From NCBI GenBank assembly GCA_018829465.1, contig JAHJTN010000006.1, positions 62,001 through 126,000 on the forward strand: a stretch of DNA of 64,000 nucleotides, given 5' to 3'. This document shows, piece by piece, positions 17,728 through 26,634 of the stretch. The stretch comes from Bacteroidota bacterium (GTDB lineage: Bacteria > Bacteroidota > Bacteroidia > Flavobacteriales > Flavobacteriaceae). The notes under the pieces were generated by a model. The model had not been told where the DNA came from and searched no databases. It worked only from the letters and a program-made list of their open reading frames with translations. Positions within the stretch are counted from its first letter, which is position 1, and each line of letters opens with the position of its first letter. A program made the position numbers and the translations under genes.

Positions 17728-19758
17728 CGCAAACGCAAAATCTTGGGCATTTTGGCTATACAAAGCATTTTGAATCTCACTAAAATTCTTCGCGGCATAC
17801 ATGTTGGCAAGTTTTCAATTTTAATGTTGCTTTTTTTGCTTGCATCTGAAAGTTTGTTTGCACAAATACCCATAGGCGGTAATCGAAGGTTCGACACAGG
17901 GGGCGGTGGCCAACCCATGGAACGCGGCGAGTTTAGGAAAATAAACAGCAAGGAAAACAGGCCCGAAGTATTTCTTTACAAAATTATATCACATGATTTT
18001 GATACCACCTATGTAGATACTTCGCTGCACATCCGCAAAGAATACAAACTCAACTACCGCAGAAAAGACAATTTTGAATATCTGGAATTTGCAAATGTGG
18101 GTCAACCATACAACGCGTTGAGCTACAATTTTGAGAAAGCGCCTCGGTTGTATCCCGGCATGGGCTTTTCCACCAAACACCAAAACATCAAAGAAATAGA
18201 AGATATTGAGTATTATTATGTGCCCACACCACTGACAGAGTTGCTGTATAAATCTGTTGTGGAACAAGGACAGGTTTTAGATGCTTTTATTGCAGTCAAT
18301 ACTTCTCCGCGTTTCAATTTCTCGATAGGATTTAAAGGTCTGAGGTCTTTAGGAAATTTTCAAAACACCCTTACGAGCAACGGCATTTTTACCTTTACCG
18401 GCAACTATCGAAGTAAAACTGACCGCTATCGCGCCAGGTTTCATATTGTTGCACACGATTTTTTGAATGAAGAAAATGGCGGATTGACGGAGGAAGGATT
18501 AAACGACTTCAAAGGTGACGTCAGCCAATTTCAAGACCGAGCCAGGCTACCGGTTCAGTTTGAAGACGCCGAAAGTTTTATCGATGTCAAACGCGCCTAT
18601 TTGGAACACAGCTACAAGCTTTTTGACGCTCGAATAGACAGCCTTAAAAAGTCGTCATTAACACTCGGCCACAACATGACCGTGCAAGGGAAGTTTTATA
18701 CCTTTGAGCAAGACCAAGCCAACGCTTTTTTTGGCACTGCTTTTTCTGCTCGCATCAGAGACCGGGTTGACCAAAATGATTTTACCAACGAATTTTCAGT
18801 GCTATTTTCTAACCCGACTTTTGGAGATATCAAAGGAAAAATAAGCACAAACATCTACGAATACGTATTTCAATCTGTGACGCAGAACAATACACAAACT
18901 GTGCCGGGGGAGATATCCGGAACCATCGTTTCTGCAGGTGGCTCGTGGAAAAAGTCGTTTGGCAAGATGGATTTTGAAGCAGATGGCATGCTTAACATCA
19001 GTGGTGATTTTGACGGAAACTATCTCACCGGCAAAATTTCCTATCCGATAGACAGTCTCTCAATAGTTGAAGCCTCGCTACAGTTAAACTCTAAGGCACC
19101 CGACTATACAGCCCAACTTTTTCAAAGCGATTACACCGCTTACAACTGGCAGAATAATTTTTCAAACATCAAGACGCAGTCGTTACATCTGGGTCTTAAA
19201 TCTGAAAAATGGGCAGACATCAGCATCACGGCTTCGCGCATCGAAGACTATGTGTATTTCGCCAATACTTCCGGCACGCAATTCCAGCAAATTGTAAAAC
19301 CTTTTCAAGCAGATGAAGACGTAACCTTTATTAAAATCAGTGCTTTCAAAGAATTTCGCTACAAAAATTTAGCCTTGGCCAACACCTTGCTCTATCAAAA
19401 CGTCTCACAAGGCGAAGCCTTTTTACGCGTTCCGGATTTTGTTTCGCGCAACACACTTTACTACACCAACCGTTTTTTTAAAAAGGCATTGTTTGTCCAA
19501 ACCGGATTTACGCTTCACTATTTTTCCGACTATTTTGCCAACGAATACAACCCTATTTTGGGTGAGTTTTTTATTCAAGACGAAACCGAAATTGGCTTTC
19601 CGCGTGTAGATTTCTTTCTCAATTTTAAAGTGCGACAAGCTCGCATTTTCTTCAAGTTTGAAAACTTTAACGCAGGAAATGACGGATTTTCTTCTCCGTT
19701 AAATCCGTACCGCGATTCTATTATTCGATTTGGCGTAGTGTGGAATTTCTTTACATAG
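17725..19758 (+). CDS. Putative beta-barrel porin
   Basis: Frame of 677 codons. After a hydrophobic segment ending ASESLFAQ the mature protein is rich in alternating aromatic/polar strands (for example FNFSIGFKGLRSL, NLALANTLLYQNVSQGEAFLRV) and ends in an aromatic-rich strand, IIRFGVVWNFFT. This fits the putative porin family common in Bacteroidota (Porin_10 type). The start is uncertain: the first codon is a TTG inside a promoter element, and the only ATG (17824) leaves a signal peptide without basic residues, so a TTG in between is possible. Conserved gene order with the neighbours is not evident. Confidence 0.75.
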   Translation: MRKRKILGILAIQSILNLTKILRGIHVGKFSILMLLFLLASESLFAQIPIGGNRRFDTGGGGQPMERGEFRKINSKENRPEVFLYKIISHDFDTTYVDTSLHIRKEYKLNYRRKDNFEYLEFANVGQPYNALSYNFEKAPRLYPGMGFSTKHQNIKEIEDIEYYYVPTPLTELLYKSVVEQGQVLDAFIAVNTSPRFNFSIGFKGLRSLGNFQNTLTSNGIFTFTGNYRSKTDRYRARFHIVAHDFLNEENGGLTEEGLNDFKGDVSQFQDRARLPVQFEDAESFIDVKRAYLEHSYKLFDARIDSLKKSSLTLGHNMTVQGKFYTFEQDQANAFFGTAFSARIRDRVDQNDFTNEFSVLFSNPTFGDIKGKISTNIYEYVFQSVTQNNTQTVPGEISGTIVSAGGSWKKSFGKMDFEADGMLNISGDFDGNYLTGKISYPIDSLSIVEASLQLNSKAPDYTAQLFQSDYTAYNWQNNFSNIKTQSLHLGLKSEKWADISITASRIEDYVYFANTSGTQFQQIVKPFQADEDVTFIKISAFKEFRYKNLALANTLLYQNVSQGEAFLRVPDFVSRNTLYYTNRFFKKALFVQTGFTLHYFSDYFANEYNPILGEFFIQDETEIGFPRVDFFLNFKVRQARIFFKFENFNAGNDGFSSPLNPYRDSIIRFGVVWNFFT

Positions 19759-19805
19759 GTAACTTTATTCAGAAAGAAACTTTTTTTGTACAAATTACAC
19801 TGTTA

Positions 19806-19920
19806 TTCACCTGTTCATATTATTTATTTTTATCGGTGATGCCTCGAATGCGCTCAGCACAGGAATGGAACACCCTAATTAATCATGCCCCTGTGTGCAA
19901 AATTTTTACATGGGTGCTTC
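19806..19920 (-). repeat. Hairpin repeat R1 with CTGAGCGCA module and tail (inverted copy)
   Basis: On the minus strand: arm GAAGCACCC (19920-19912), conserved core, arm GGGTGTTCC (19875-19867), then CCTGTGCTGAGCGCATTCGA, TCACC and an A-rich tail GATAAAAATAAATAATAT that matches the tail of the copy before yeiH. Compared with other copies, both arms have changed together, keeping the stem. Confidence 0.8.
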
Positions 19921-20062
19921 ATGTTAAATGACGGAAGATTTGTGTCAGGTCGAGCGCAGTCGAGACCATTTTATGAACTAGATGAAGCTCTTTTTTTTAA
20001 AGTTTCGATTAGATACAAAAATCAAACAACACTGACTAATTTTTTGATTTTAAGGTCTTTTA

Positions 20063-20106
20063 TACAAATGTTTTAAAGCCACGCTTTTAAAATTTTTACA
20101 TTTGTA
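20063..20106 (+). promoter_or_regulatory. metZ promoter embedded in an inverted repeat
   Basis: TAcaTTTG (20097-20104) is an exact -7 element about 54 nt before the metZ ATG. It is part of an imperfect inverted repeat: TACAAATG (20063-20070) with CATTTGTA (20099-20106) outside, and TTTTAAAGC with GCTTTTAAAA inside. This could be an operator or a foldable DNA site. Confidence 0.5.
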
Positions 20107-20157
20107 CAAAATTCTGAGAAGAAAGCCTCTTTTTTTCTAATCATTAAAGCATCCATT

Positions 20158-21339
20158 ATGTCTAAAAAGCCCGAAACCTTGGCCATTAGAACCCAATTAA
20201 GCCGCACCGAAAATCAAGAACATTCGGTACCGGTATATCTTACCTCAAGTTTTGTGTTTGATGATGCCGAGGATATGCGCGCTTCATTTGCCGAAGAAAA
20301 AGACAGAAATATTTACAGCCGATTTAGCAACCCCAATACGAGCGAGTTTATTGAAAAAATATGTTTATTGGAAGGGGCTCAAGATGGTTTTGCCACAGCA
20401 ACCGGCATGGCAGCTGTCTTTTCCACTTTCGCCGCTTTGTTGCAATCCGGCGACCACATTGTTTCAGCCCGATCGGTTTTTGGATCTACGCACACGCTCT
20501 TCACCAAGTGTTTTCCTAAGTGGAACATTACCACAGATTATTTCGACACTTTAAAGCCCGAAACTATTGAACAATACATCAAACCGAATACTAAAATTCT
20601 CTACGCAGAATCACCCACCAATCCTGCGGTAGATATTCTGGATTTGGCCTATCTGTCACAGATAGCCAAAAAACATAAGCTGCTACTTGTGATAGACAAT
20701 TGCTTTGCAACACCGGTTTTACAACAACCCATCAAGTTTGGCGCCGATTTGGTCATACATTCGGCAACTAAAATGATTGACGGACAAGGCAGGGTGTTGG
20801 GTGGTGTGGTTGTAGGTACATCTGAGCTTATCAGAGAAATCTACTTGTTTGCCAGAAACACGGGACCGGCACTTTCTCCATTCAATGCATGGTTGCTTTC
20901 CAAAAGCATAGAAACCCTACACGTGAGAGCAGAAAGACACTCGGAAAATGCTTTAAAATTGGCCACATTTTTAGAAAACGATGCCCGAATCAAATTTGTA
21001 AAATATCCTTTTCTCCCCTCACATCCGGCCTACGAAATTGCCAAAAAACAAATGAAAATGGGCGGCAGTGTTGTTGCCTTTGAGTTGGAAGGCGGCATCA
21101 GCCGGGGAAGAAAATTTTTAGATGCTATCAAAATGTGCTCATTGTCTGCCAACCTTGGAGATACGCGCACCATCATTACGCATCCTGCTTCAACCACACA
21201 CAGCAAGCTTACCGATGCAGAACGTTTGGAAAGTGGTATCACTGCCGGATTGGTCAGAATATCTGTGGGCTTGGAACACATAGACGACATCAAAGCAGAT
21301 ATTCTCCAAGCTTTGGATGCTTCTGCGGAAGTTCATTAA
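20158..21339 (+). CDS. metZ: O-succinylhomoserine sulfhydrylase
   Basis: PLP enzyme of the Cys/Met metabolism family that makes homocysteine from an activated homoserine and sulfide. 393 residues. The PLP-lysine motif is HSATKMIDGQGRVLGG (~200-215); DQGQGR-type spacing with IDGQGRVLGG is typical of MetZ rather than of cystathionine gamma-synthase. The motifs SRFSNPN (~62) and ATGMAAVFST (~83) bind the cofactor phosphate. It has its own promoter inside an inverted repeat. The stop overlaps that of the convergent protease gene by 4 nt. Methionine gamma-lyase is a less likely alternative. Confidence 0.88.
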   Translation: MSKKPETLAIRTQLSRTENQEHSVPVYLTSSFVFDDAEDMRASFAEEKDRNIYSRFSNPNTSEFIEKICLLEGAQDGFATATGMAAVFSTFAALLQSGDHIVSARSVFGSTHTLFTKCFPKWNITTDYFDTLKPETIEQYIKPNTKILYAESPTNPAVDILDLAYLSQIAKKHKLLLVIDNCFATPVLQQPIKFGADLVIHSATKMIDGQGRVLGGVVVGTSELIREIYLFARNTGPALSPFNAWLLSKSIETLHVRAERHSENALKLATFLENDARIKFVKYPFLPSHPAYEIAKKQMKMGGSVVAFELEGGISRGRKFLDAIKMCSLSANLGDTRTIITHPASTTHSKLTDAERLESGITAGLVRISVGLEHIDDIKADILQALDASAEVH

Positions 21340-23477
21340 TCTTTTACTGCTGCCAAAGGCCTGTGTTGTGCAAACTGCTTGATGTCTTTCAATACGTCAA
21401 CAGCTTCTGTAATGACCATGTCTTTTTTCAAATCTTTGTGCCAACGCTCGCGCTTTAACCGGAGTGTAGAATCGCTTTCAAAAAGTTTTACTTCATAGGG
21501 TAGCGATTGGTAGTCCAAATTATACGTATAAGAATCTAGGGTTTTAAATTTTTCAATAGCTTTTTCATTTTCAGCTATTTTAGAGGCATACAACTCATAT
21601 TTCAAAGGGATTTCATTTTCACTTCTTTGGAATTGTATCCATTTGGCTTGTTCGTCCAACAATGCTGTTTGCGGACGATTGGCGATGCGCTCTTGACTCC
21701 TTTTAATAACTTGATTGAGATTTTTATACGCATCCCAAGGTTTGTATTTGGCGGGCTCTATCTTGTCCCAAGGCAGTGGATTTTCGGAATCTTTTTCTCC
21801 TATATCGATATAACTATACCTGTCCGGTACAACAATATCGCTCTTGACACCTTCTAACTGTGTAGAACTGCCATCAACACGATAGAATTTCTGTATGGTA
21901 AGTTTTAGCGCACCGATATCCCCTACACTGTTATCGTTTAAAATATCCGCCAATCCGTAAATTTGTTGTACAGTGCCTTTGCCGTATGTTTGTTTGCTAC
22001 CAATAACTATGGCGCGTTTGTAATCTTGCATGGCGGCAGCCAAAATTTCAGAAGCAGAAGCTGACAGTTCGTTTACCAATATCACCAAGGGGCCGTCCCA
22101 AGTAATGCTCGAATCTTTATCTGCCAACACGCTTCTTTTACCGCCGGAAGACCGAACCTGAACAATAGGGCCACTTTCAATAAACAAACCACCCATTTCC
22201 ACAACGGTTTGCAAAGAACCACCGCCATTGTTTCTCAAATCGATGATAACACCTTCTGCTCCGGAGGCTTTAAGTCTTTCCAACTCTTGCTTCATGTCTT
22301 CAGCAGCATTTCTGGCTTTGGGGTTGTCAAAATCGACGTAAAATTTTGGAAGATTGATGATGCCAAAGCTAGCGTCGCCATCTTTGATAAGTGAGGTTTT
22401 AAGATAGGTTTCTTCCAATTCAATTTCTTCGCGAACAATGGAAATAACCCTTTGAGAGCCATCCATTCGCTTGACGGTAAGCCTAACTTCTGTCTTTTCG
22501 GGGCCTTTTATCAGCTTGATGGCATCGTCTAGTCGCATGCCTACTACATTTACAGGCTCTTCGTCACCTTGTGCGACTTTGATAATTTTGTCGCCCACTT
22601 CCAGCTCTTGATTTCGCCATGCAGGGCCGCCGGAAATGAGTTCTACAATATTGATATCGCCCTCTTTTTTCTGTAATCTGGCACCTATACCAAAATATTT
22701 ACCAGACATTCCTGTGTCAAATGCGTCTTTGTCTTGCGGAGACAAATAAGACGTGTGCGGATCGAAAGCTTCGGCCACCAAACTCAGGTAACTGTAAAAC
22801 CAATCTTCCCTTCTGCGTTCATTCATAGAAGCGAAGAAATCACGCATGTTTTTGGTGACCGTTTCTCTTGCTTCTGCTTCAATTTCCTGTAGGCTTTTGG
22901 CTTCTTGGCCCTCTTCTAGTTTTTTGTTGCGCTCTTCTACCAAGTCGTGATAGTTTGACAGGACTGAAAATTTCAATTGTAAACGCCAACGATTTTTTAA
23001 AGAGGCTTCATCGGCCACAAATGGTTTTTGTTCGTAATCTGCGTTGAAAACTTCCGTTTTTTCAAAATCGAAAGGTTCTTTTACAATTTCATTGAAGTGC
23101 TGTTCTGCAACTGCAATACGCTGCGTCAACATCAGATAGAAATGATTGAAAAAGGTAATATCTGTATTTTTGATTTGATCGTCGAGGCTGTATTTGTAAG
23201 CCGCTAATTTATCGATGTCGGGCTGGGTAAAAAATCCTTTGAACGGATCTGCAACTTCGATGAAGTCGTAAAAAAGTTTTTCCGAAAAGCTGTCGTTAAA
23301 TTCTATAGGATCGTAATGTCCGCGCTCCAACACGTAAGTCATCACTTGCAGCATGAGTTTGTCTTGATTGGGGTCAGCAAATTTTTTGGTCGAAAAACCC
23401 CACAAAGCAACGGCTATCAATACAACAACCGTGAGTATTTTATAATTCCTTTTCATAAAAGCAAATAGTTTTTTCAT
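21336..23477 (-). CDS. prc: C-terminal processing peptidase (Prc/Tsp type, S41)
   Basis: Periplasmic serine protease that recognises C-termini and trims envelope proteins. 713 residues from the ATG at 23477 (MKKLFAFMKRNYK), with one N-terminal membrane anchor or signal (~14-28). N-terminal Tsp domain, PDZ domain (~245-330, YFGIGARLQKKEGD), then the S41 core with catalytic Ser in ELSASASEI (~460) and Lys in KQTYGKGTVQ (~488). The C-terminal DUF3340-like tail (~550-690) is typical of the large Tsp class. Convergent with metZ, divergent from surE. Confidence 0.93.
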   Translation of the reverse strand: MKKLFAFMKRNYKILTVVVLIAVALWGFSTKKFADPNQDKLMLQVMTYVLERGHYDPIEFNDSFSEKLFYDFIEVADPFKGFFTQPDIDKLAAYKYSLDDQIKNTDITFFNHFYLMLTQRIAVAEQHFNEIVKEPFDFEKTEVFNADYEQKPFVADEASLKNRWRLQLKFSVLSNYHDLVEERNKKLEEGQEAKSLQEIEAEARETVTKNMRDFFASMNERRREDWFYSYLSLVAEAFDPHTSYLSPQDKDAFDTGMSGKYFGIGARLQKKEGDINIVELISGGPAWRNQELEVGDKIIKVAQGDEEPVNVVGMRLDDAIKLIKGPEKTEVRLTVKRMDGSQRVISIVREEIELEETYLKTSLIKDGDASFGIINLPKFYVDFDNPKARNAAEDMKQELERLKASGAEGVIIDLRNNGGGSLQTVVEMGGLFIESGPIVQVRSSGGKRSVLADKDSSITWDGPLVILVNELSASASEILAAAMQDYKRAIVIGSKQTYGKGTVQQIYGLADILNDNSVGDIGALKLTIQKFYRVDGSSTQLEGVKSDIVVPDRYSYIDIGEKDSENPLPWDKIEPAKYKPWDAYKNLNQVIKRSQERIANRPQTALLDEQAKWIQFQRSENEIPLKYELYASKIAENEKAIEKFKTLDSYTYNLDYQSLPYEVKLFESDSTLRLKRERWHKDLKKDMVITEAVDVLKDIKQFAQHRPLAAVKD

Positions 23478-23612
23478 TGAAGTAGTCAACTAAAGTATCA
23501 CAAAATATCATGCCAAGAATGCAACTATCGGTAAATTTTTGTTAAACCTCCGCTAATATTTCCTTAAAGTGGATTTTGCGTACCTTAGCAAAAATAAAAT
23601 AATTATTAGAAC

Positions 23613-24389
23613 ATGCACGAAAAACCTCTGATTTTAGTCACAAATGACGATGGCATAACCGCGCCGGGCATACGCGCTTTAATCGCCGTTTTAAACAATA
23701 TAGGAGACGTCGTGGTTGTGGCTCCGGACAGTCCGCAATCTGCCATGGGACATGCCATAACCATTAATTCTACTTTGTATATGAGTCCCGTCAACATAGA
23801 CGAAGGCCCGCAGATAGAATATACCTGCTCAGGCACGGCGGCCGACTGCGTGAAGTTGGCTGTCAATCAAATTTTGAATCGCCGCCCCGACATTTGTGTG
23901 TCGGGCATCAACCACGGCTCCAACTCATCTATCAATGTTATCTATTCCGGCACCATGAGCGCAGCGCTTGAAGCCGGTATTGAAGGCATCCCTGCCATCG
24001 GATTTTCGCTTTTGGACTACAATTGGGAGGCCGACTTTGAGCCAAGCAAACCCTTTGTAGAAAAAATAACGCGTTTGGTTCTTGAGCAAGGTTTGCCTAA
24101 AAGTGTCGTGCTCAATGTCAATATTCCCAAATTAAAAAAAGAGGACATCAAAGGCATCAAAATTTGCAGACAAGCCAAGGCGCAGTGGAAAGAACAGTTT
24201 GACAAACGCACCAATCCGCAAGGGAGAGATTACTATTGGCTGACCGGCGAATTTGTGCTCGAAGACCATGGCGAAGACACCGATGAATGGGCTTTGAGAA
24301 ACGGATACGTCTCTGTAGTACCCGTTCAATACGATTTAACGGCGCATTTTGCCATACAACATTTAAACGAATGGAAGTTAAACCCTTAG
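23613..24389 (+). CDS. surE: 5'/3'-nucleotidase SurE
   Basis: Survival protein; dephosphorylates nucleoside monophosphates. 258 residues. The metal site TNDDGITAPGI is at residues 10-20, with SGTAADCVKLAV (~72) and SGINHGSN (~97-104) completing the site. A TAccTTAG promoter-like sequence lies at 23581. Its end overlaps the next small gene by 19 nt, and lpxB follows, forming a surE-orf-lpxB cluster that is common in Bacteroidota. Confidence 0.95.
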   Translation: MHEKPLILVTNDDGITAPGIRALIAVLNNIGDVVVVAPDSPQSAMGHAITINSTLYMSPVNIDEGPQIEYTCSGTAADCVKLAVNQILNRRPDICVSGINHGSNSSINVIYSGTMSAALEAGIEGIPAIGFSLLDYNWEADFEPSKPFVEKITRLVLEQGLPKSVVLNVNIPKLKKEDIKGIKICRQAKAQWKEQFDKRTNPQGRDYYWLTGEFVLEDHGEDTDEWALRNGYVSVVPVQYDLTAHFAIQHLNEWKLNP

Positions 24390-24673
24390 AAAACTTGAAA
24401 AAAGACTTTGCCATCGGTTTTGTACTGGGTTTAGGCATCAGTGTCATTTTTGGTTTTCTACTGTTGCAATATTTTGCCGGAGACGGTTGGCAAACGGTAT
24501 TTGTAGATCCGCGAAAACTGCCCGCCTTGGGTGCCATTGGCAGTTTGGGTGCTTTGCCCAACCTGGGGTTGTTCTTTTGGTTTTTGCACAAAAATCAGGA
24601 CCAAAAAGCCAAAGGTGTGTTTGGATTTGTAATGATTTTTGCACTCTGTATCCTGATTTTAAAACTTTTTTAG
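24371..24673 (+). CDS. Small conserved membrane protein
   Basis: 100 residues from the ATG at 24371 (MEVKPLENLKKDFAIG), overlapping the end of surE by 19 nt. Three probable membrane helices: ~14-32 (FVLGLGISVIFGFLLLQYF), ~53-70 and ~80-99. It ends 25 nt before lpxB, so the three genes are probably co-transcribed and translationally coupled. No function can be read from the sequence; a role in the envelope is plausible given its position. Confidence 0.8.
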   Translation: MEVKPLENLKKDFAIGFVLGLGISVIFGFLLLQYFAGDGWQTVFVDPRKLPALGAIGSLGALPNLGLFFWFLHKNQDQKAKGVFGFVMIFALCILILKLF

Positions 24674-24698
24674 CCTTACCCGATAAAAGTAAAACAAC

Positions 24699-25832
24699 TT
24701 GAAATATTATATCATAGCCGGAGAAGCGTCCGGAGATTTACACGGCAGCAACTTGATAGTGCATTTACGGAAACTGGATACACAAGCCGACATTCGTTGC
24801 TGGGGTGGCGATTTGATGCAAAAGGCCGGCGGAAACCTGGTTAAACACTACAAAGAACTGGCTTTTATGGGTTTTTTGGAGGTGTTGCTTAATATCCGTA
24901 CTATTTTTAAAAACATCGCTTTTTGCAAGGCAGATATCGAAACCTTTCGTCCCGATGTACTTGTTTTTATTGACTATCCCGGTTTCAACTTTCAGATAGC
25001 AAAATGGGCGCGCAAAAAAGGTTATAGTACACATTATTACATTTCGCCTCAAATTTGGGCGTGGAAAGAAGGCCGTATCAAAGACATCAAACGCGACATC
25101 GATCGGATGTATGTAATCTTGCCCTTTGAAAAAGAATTTTACGAAAGCAAACACAGCTACGAAGTTGATTTTGTGGGCCATCCACTTCTCGATGCCATAG
25201 AAAACAGAAAGAAAACCGATGTGCAAAAGTTTAGACAAGCACACCAACTGTCTGAAAAACCCATTATTGCTCTGCTTCCCGGAAGTCGCAAACAAGAAAT
25301 TAAAAAAATGCTAAACCTGATGCTTTCCGTAGTGGAAGTGTTCAAGGATTATCAATTTGTCATCGCCGGTGCGCCAGGTCAGGAAAAAGCTTTTTACGAA
25401 CCCTATCTCACTTCCGGAAATGTATCTATAGTAAGTGGAAAAACCTACGACTTACTAGAGAATGCGCACGCAGCTTTGGTTACCTCCGGAACTGCTACAT
25501 TAGAAACCGCACTCTTCAAAGTGCCGGAAATTGTGTGCTACAAAGGAAGTTGGTTTTCCTATCAAATTGCCAAACGCGTCATTTCACTTGACTACATCTC
25601 TTTGGTCAACCTGATTATGGACAAACCCGTCGTCAAAGAATTGATCCAAAATGATTTGACCACCAAAAATTTAACATCCGAATTGTCAAAAATATTGGTG
25701 GGCGACGAACGAAAAAGAATTTTGGCAGACTACGATGTGTTGCAACAAAAACTCGGTGGTGCAGGCGCTAGTGAAGCTACGGCAAAACTTATTTACAGTG
25801 CTGTAACACATCATTCAAAAACTGTTGGGTGA
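24699..25832 (+). CDS. lpxB: Lipid-A-disaccharide synthase
   Basis: Joins UDP-2,3-diacylglucosamine and lipid X to form the lipid A disaccharide at the inner membrane. 377 residues. The N-terminus MKYYIIAGEASGDLHG is diagnostic and starts at a TTG (24699), since no ATG is available. Further family segments: YISPQIWAWKEGRIKDIKRD (~110-128), FVGHPL (~155), LLPGSRKQEI (~190) and TSGTATLE (~267). The confirmed TTG start and the small preceding gene suggest translational coupling. Confidence 0.95.
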   Translation: MKYYIIAGEASGDLHGSNLIVHLRKLDTQADIRCWGGDLMQKAGGNLVKHYKELAFMGFLEVLLNIRTIFKNIAFCKADIETFRPDVLVFIDYPGFNFQIAKWARKKGYSTHYYISPQIWAWKEGRIKDIKRDIDRMYVILPFEKEFYESKHSYEVDFVGHPLLDAIENRKKTDVQKFRQAHQLSEKPIIALLPGSRKQEIKKMLNLMLSVVEVFKDYQFVIAGAPGQEKAFYEPYLTSGNVSIVSGKTYDLLENAHAALVTSGTATLETALFKVPEIVCYKGSWFSYQIAKRVISLDYISLVNLIMDKPVVKELIQNDLTTKNLTSELSKILVGDERKRILADYDVLQQKLGGAGASEATAKLIYSAVTHHSKTVG

Positions 25833-25962
25833 GCGCTAAGATGTGCTGGGAAAGTTTAGTTAAAAAACGATACACATTTCTTGAGGTAGCGTTTTGAAAA
25901 AATAGGTATAGAAAATGCGTGAAATGATAAACGAGTTGAAAAACTCAAACAATTAATAATAT

Positions 25963-25982
25963 ATTTTGACCTGAGTCAAAAT
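25963..25982. promoter_or_regulatory. Inverted repeat just before a P-loop gene
   Basis: ATTTTGAC (25963-25970), CTGA, GTCAAAAT (25975-25982): a perfect 8-bp inverted repeat whose end is 14 nt before the ATG at 25997. It could be an operator or could fold over the translation start. A second small hairpin (GAGTT-GAAA-AACTC) is at 25933-25946. Confidence 0.45.
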
Positions 25983-25996
25983 TTGAAAACAGCAAA

Positions 25997-26485
25997 ATGA
26001 TTCACCTAATCGTTGGAAATACAGGTTCAGGAAAAACCACATATTCAATCGAATTAAAAAATAAAACCCATGGCATTATTTTTTCGATTGACAAATGGAA
26101 TAAAACGCTATTTCTAGCAGACAAAAAACCTGATGACGGACTGGAATGGTTTCTCGAAAGAATAGATAGAGCCGAAAAAATGATTATGGATTTAATTGAA
26201 CAGTTAGAAAACTCAAAAATTGATTCTATTCTTGATTTGGAACTTTCAAAATTTGAACATCGTGAAAAATTTAGAAAGTTTGCTACTAAACATGGTTATG
26301 ATGTAACAACACACTTTTTGGATATATCAAAAGAAACTCGCTTGAATAGGGTAATGAAAAGAAATAGAGAAAAAGGAGAAACTTTCGAATTTATAGTAAG
26401 TAAAGAAAATTTTGATTTTATGGAAACCTGGTTTGAAAAACCTACTGAAAAAGAAATGATTGGAGGAATAACTGTTTCAGAATAA
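25997..26485 (+). CDS. Small P-loop ATPase/kinase-like protein
   Basis: 162 residues beginning with a Walker A motif, GNTGSGKTT (residues ~7-15), and containing DLELSKFEHREKF (~74-86) and the basic motif RLNRVMKRNREKGE (~113-126), as in AAA_33/zeta-type small kinases. The substrate is unknown. Codon use is strongly AT-rich (AAA, ATT, TTA), unlike lpxB and the aldo/keto reductase on either side, and it stands alone with an inverted repeat before it; all this suggests recent acquisition. It could be a phosphotransferase acting on a small molecule or an antibiotic, but nothing here decides that. Confidence 0.7.
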   Translation: MIHLIVGNTGSGKTTYSIELKNKTHGIIFSIDKWNKTLFLADKKPDDGLEWFLERIDRAEKMIMDLIEQLENSKIDSILDLELSKFEHREKFRKFATKHGYDVTTHFLDISKETRLNRVMKRNREKGETFEFIVSKENFDFMETWFEKPTEKEMIGGITVSE

Positions 26486-26546
26486 AAACACATGGCAACA
26501 TCCCTTTCTTTTTATTTTAAAAAAATATACTGAACTTGCGTCCTGC

Positions 26547-26586
26547 CTATGGAACAGCTGTTGCTTCCATTTATATCATTCCATAG
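26547..26586. repeat. Inverted repeat before the aldo/keto reductase
   Basis: CTATGGAA (26547-26554) and TTCCATAG (26579-26586) form a perfect 8-bp inverted repeat around a 24-nt loop. No T-run follows. Role unknown. Confidence 0.45.
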
Positions 26587-26604
26587 TAAAACCATAAAAA
26601 AAAC

Positions 26605-26634
26605 GATGAAACGCCCTTGCAAAAATGTTGAAAT
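26605..26634 (+). repeat. Fragment of the hairpin repeat family (5' part only)
   Basis: GATGAAACGCCC followed by TTGCAAAAATGTTG, matching the 5' arm and start of the core of repeats R2-R5. The 3' arm is missing and the fragment ends directly at the ATG of the aldo/keto reductase gene (26635). Confidence 0.6.

Larger units (their letters stand above)
19759..20157. other. 399-nt intergenic region, porin to metZ
   Basis: Holds repeat R1 (19806-19920), a second short module of the same type (GTCAGGTCGAGCGCAGTCGA, from 19943), and the metZ promoter inside an inverted repeat (20063-20106). No credible coding frame was seen. Confidence 0.7.
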
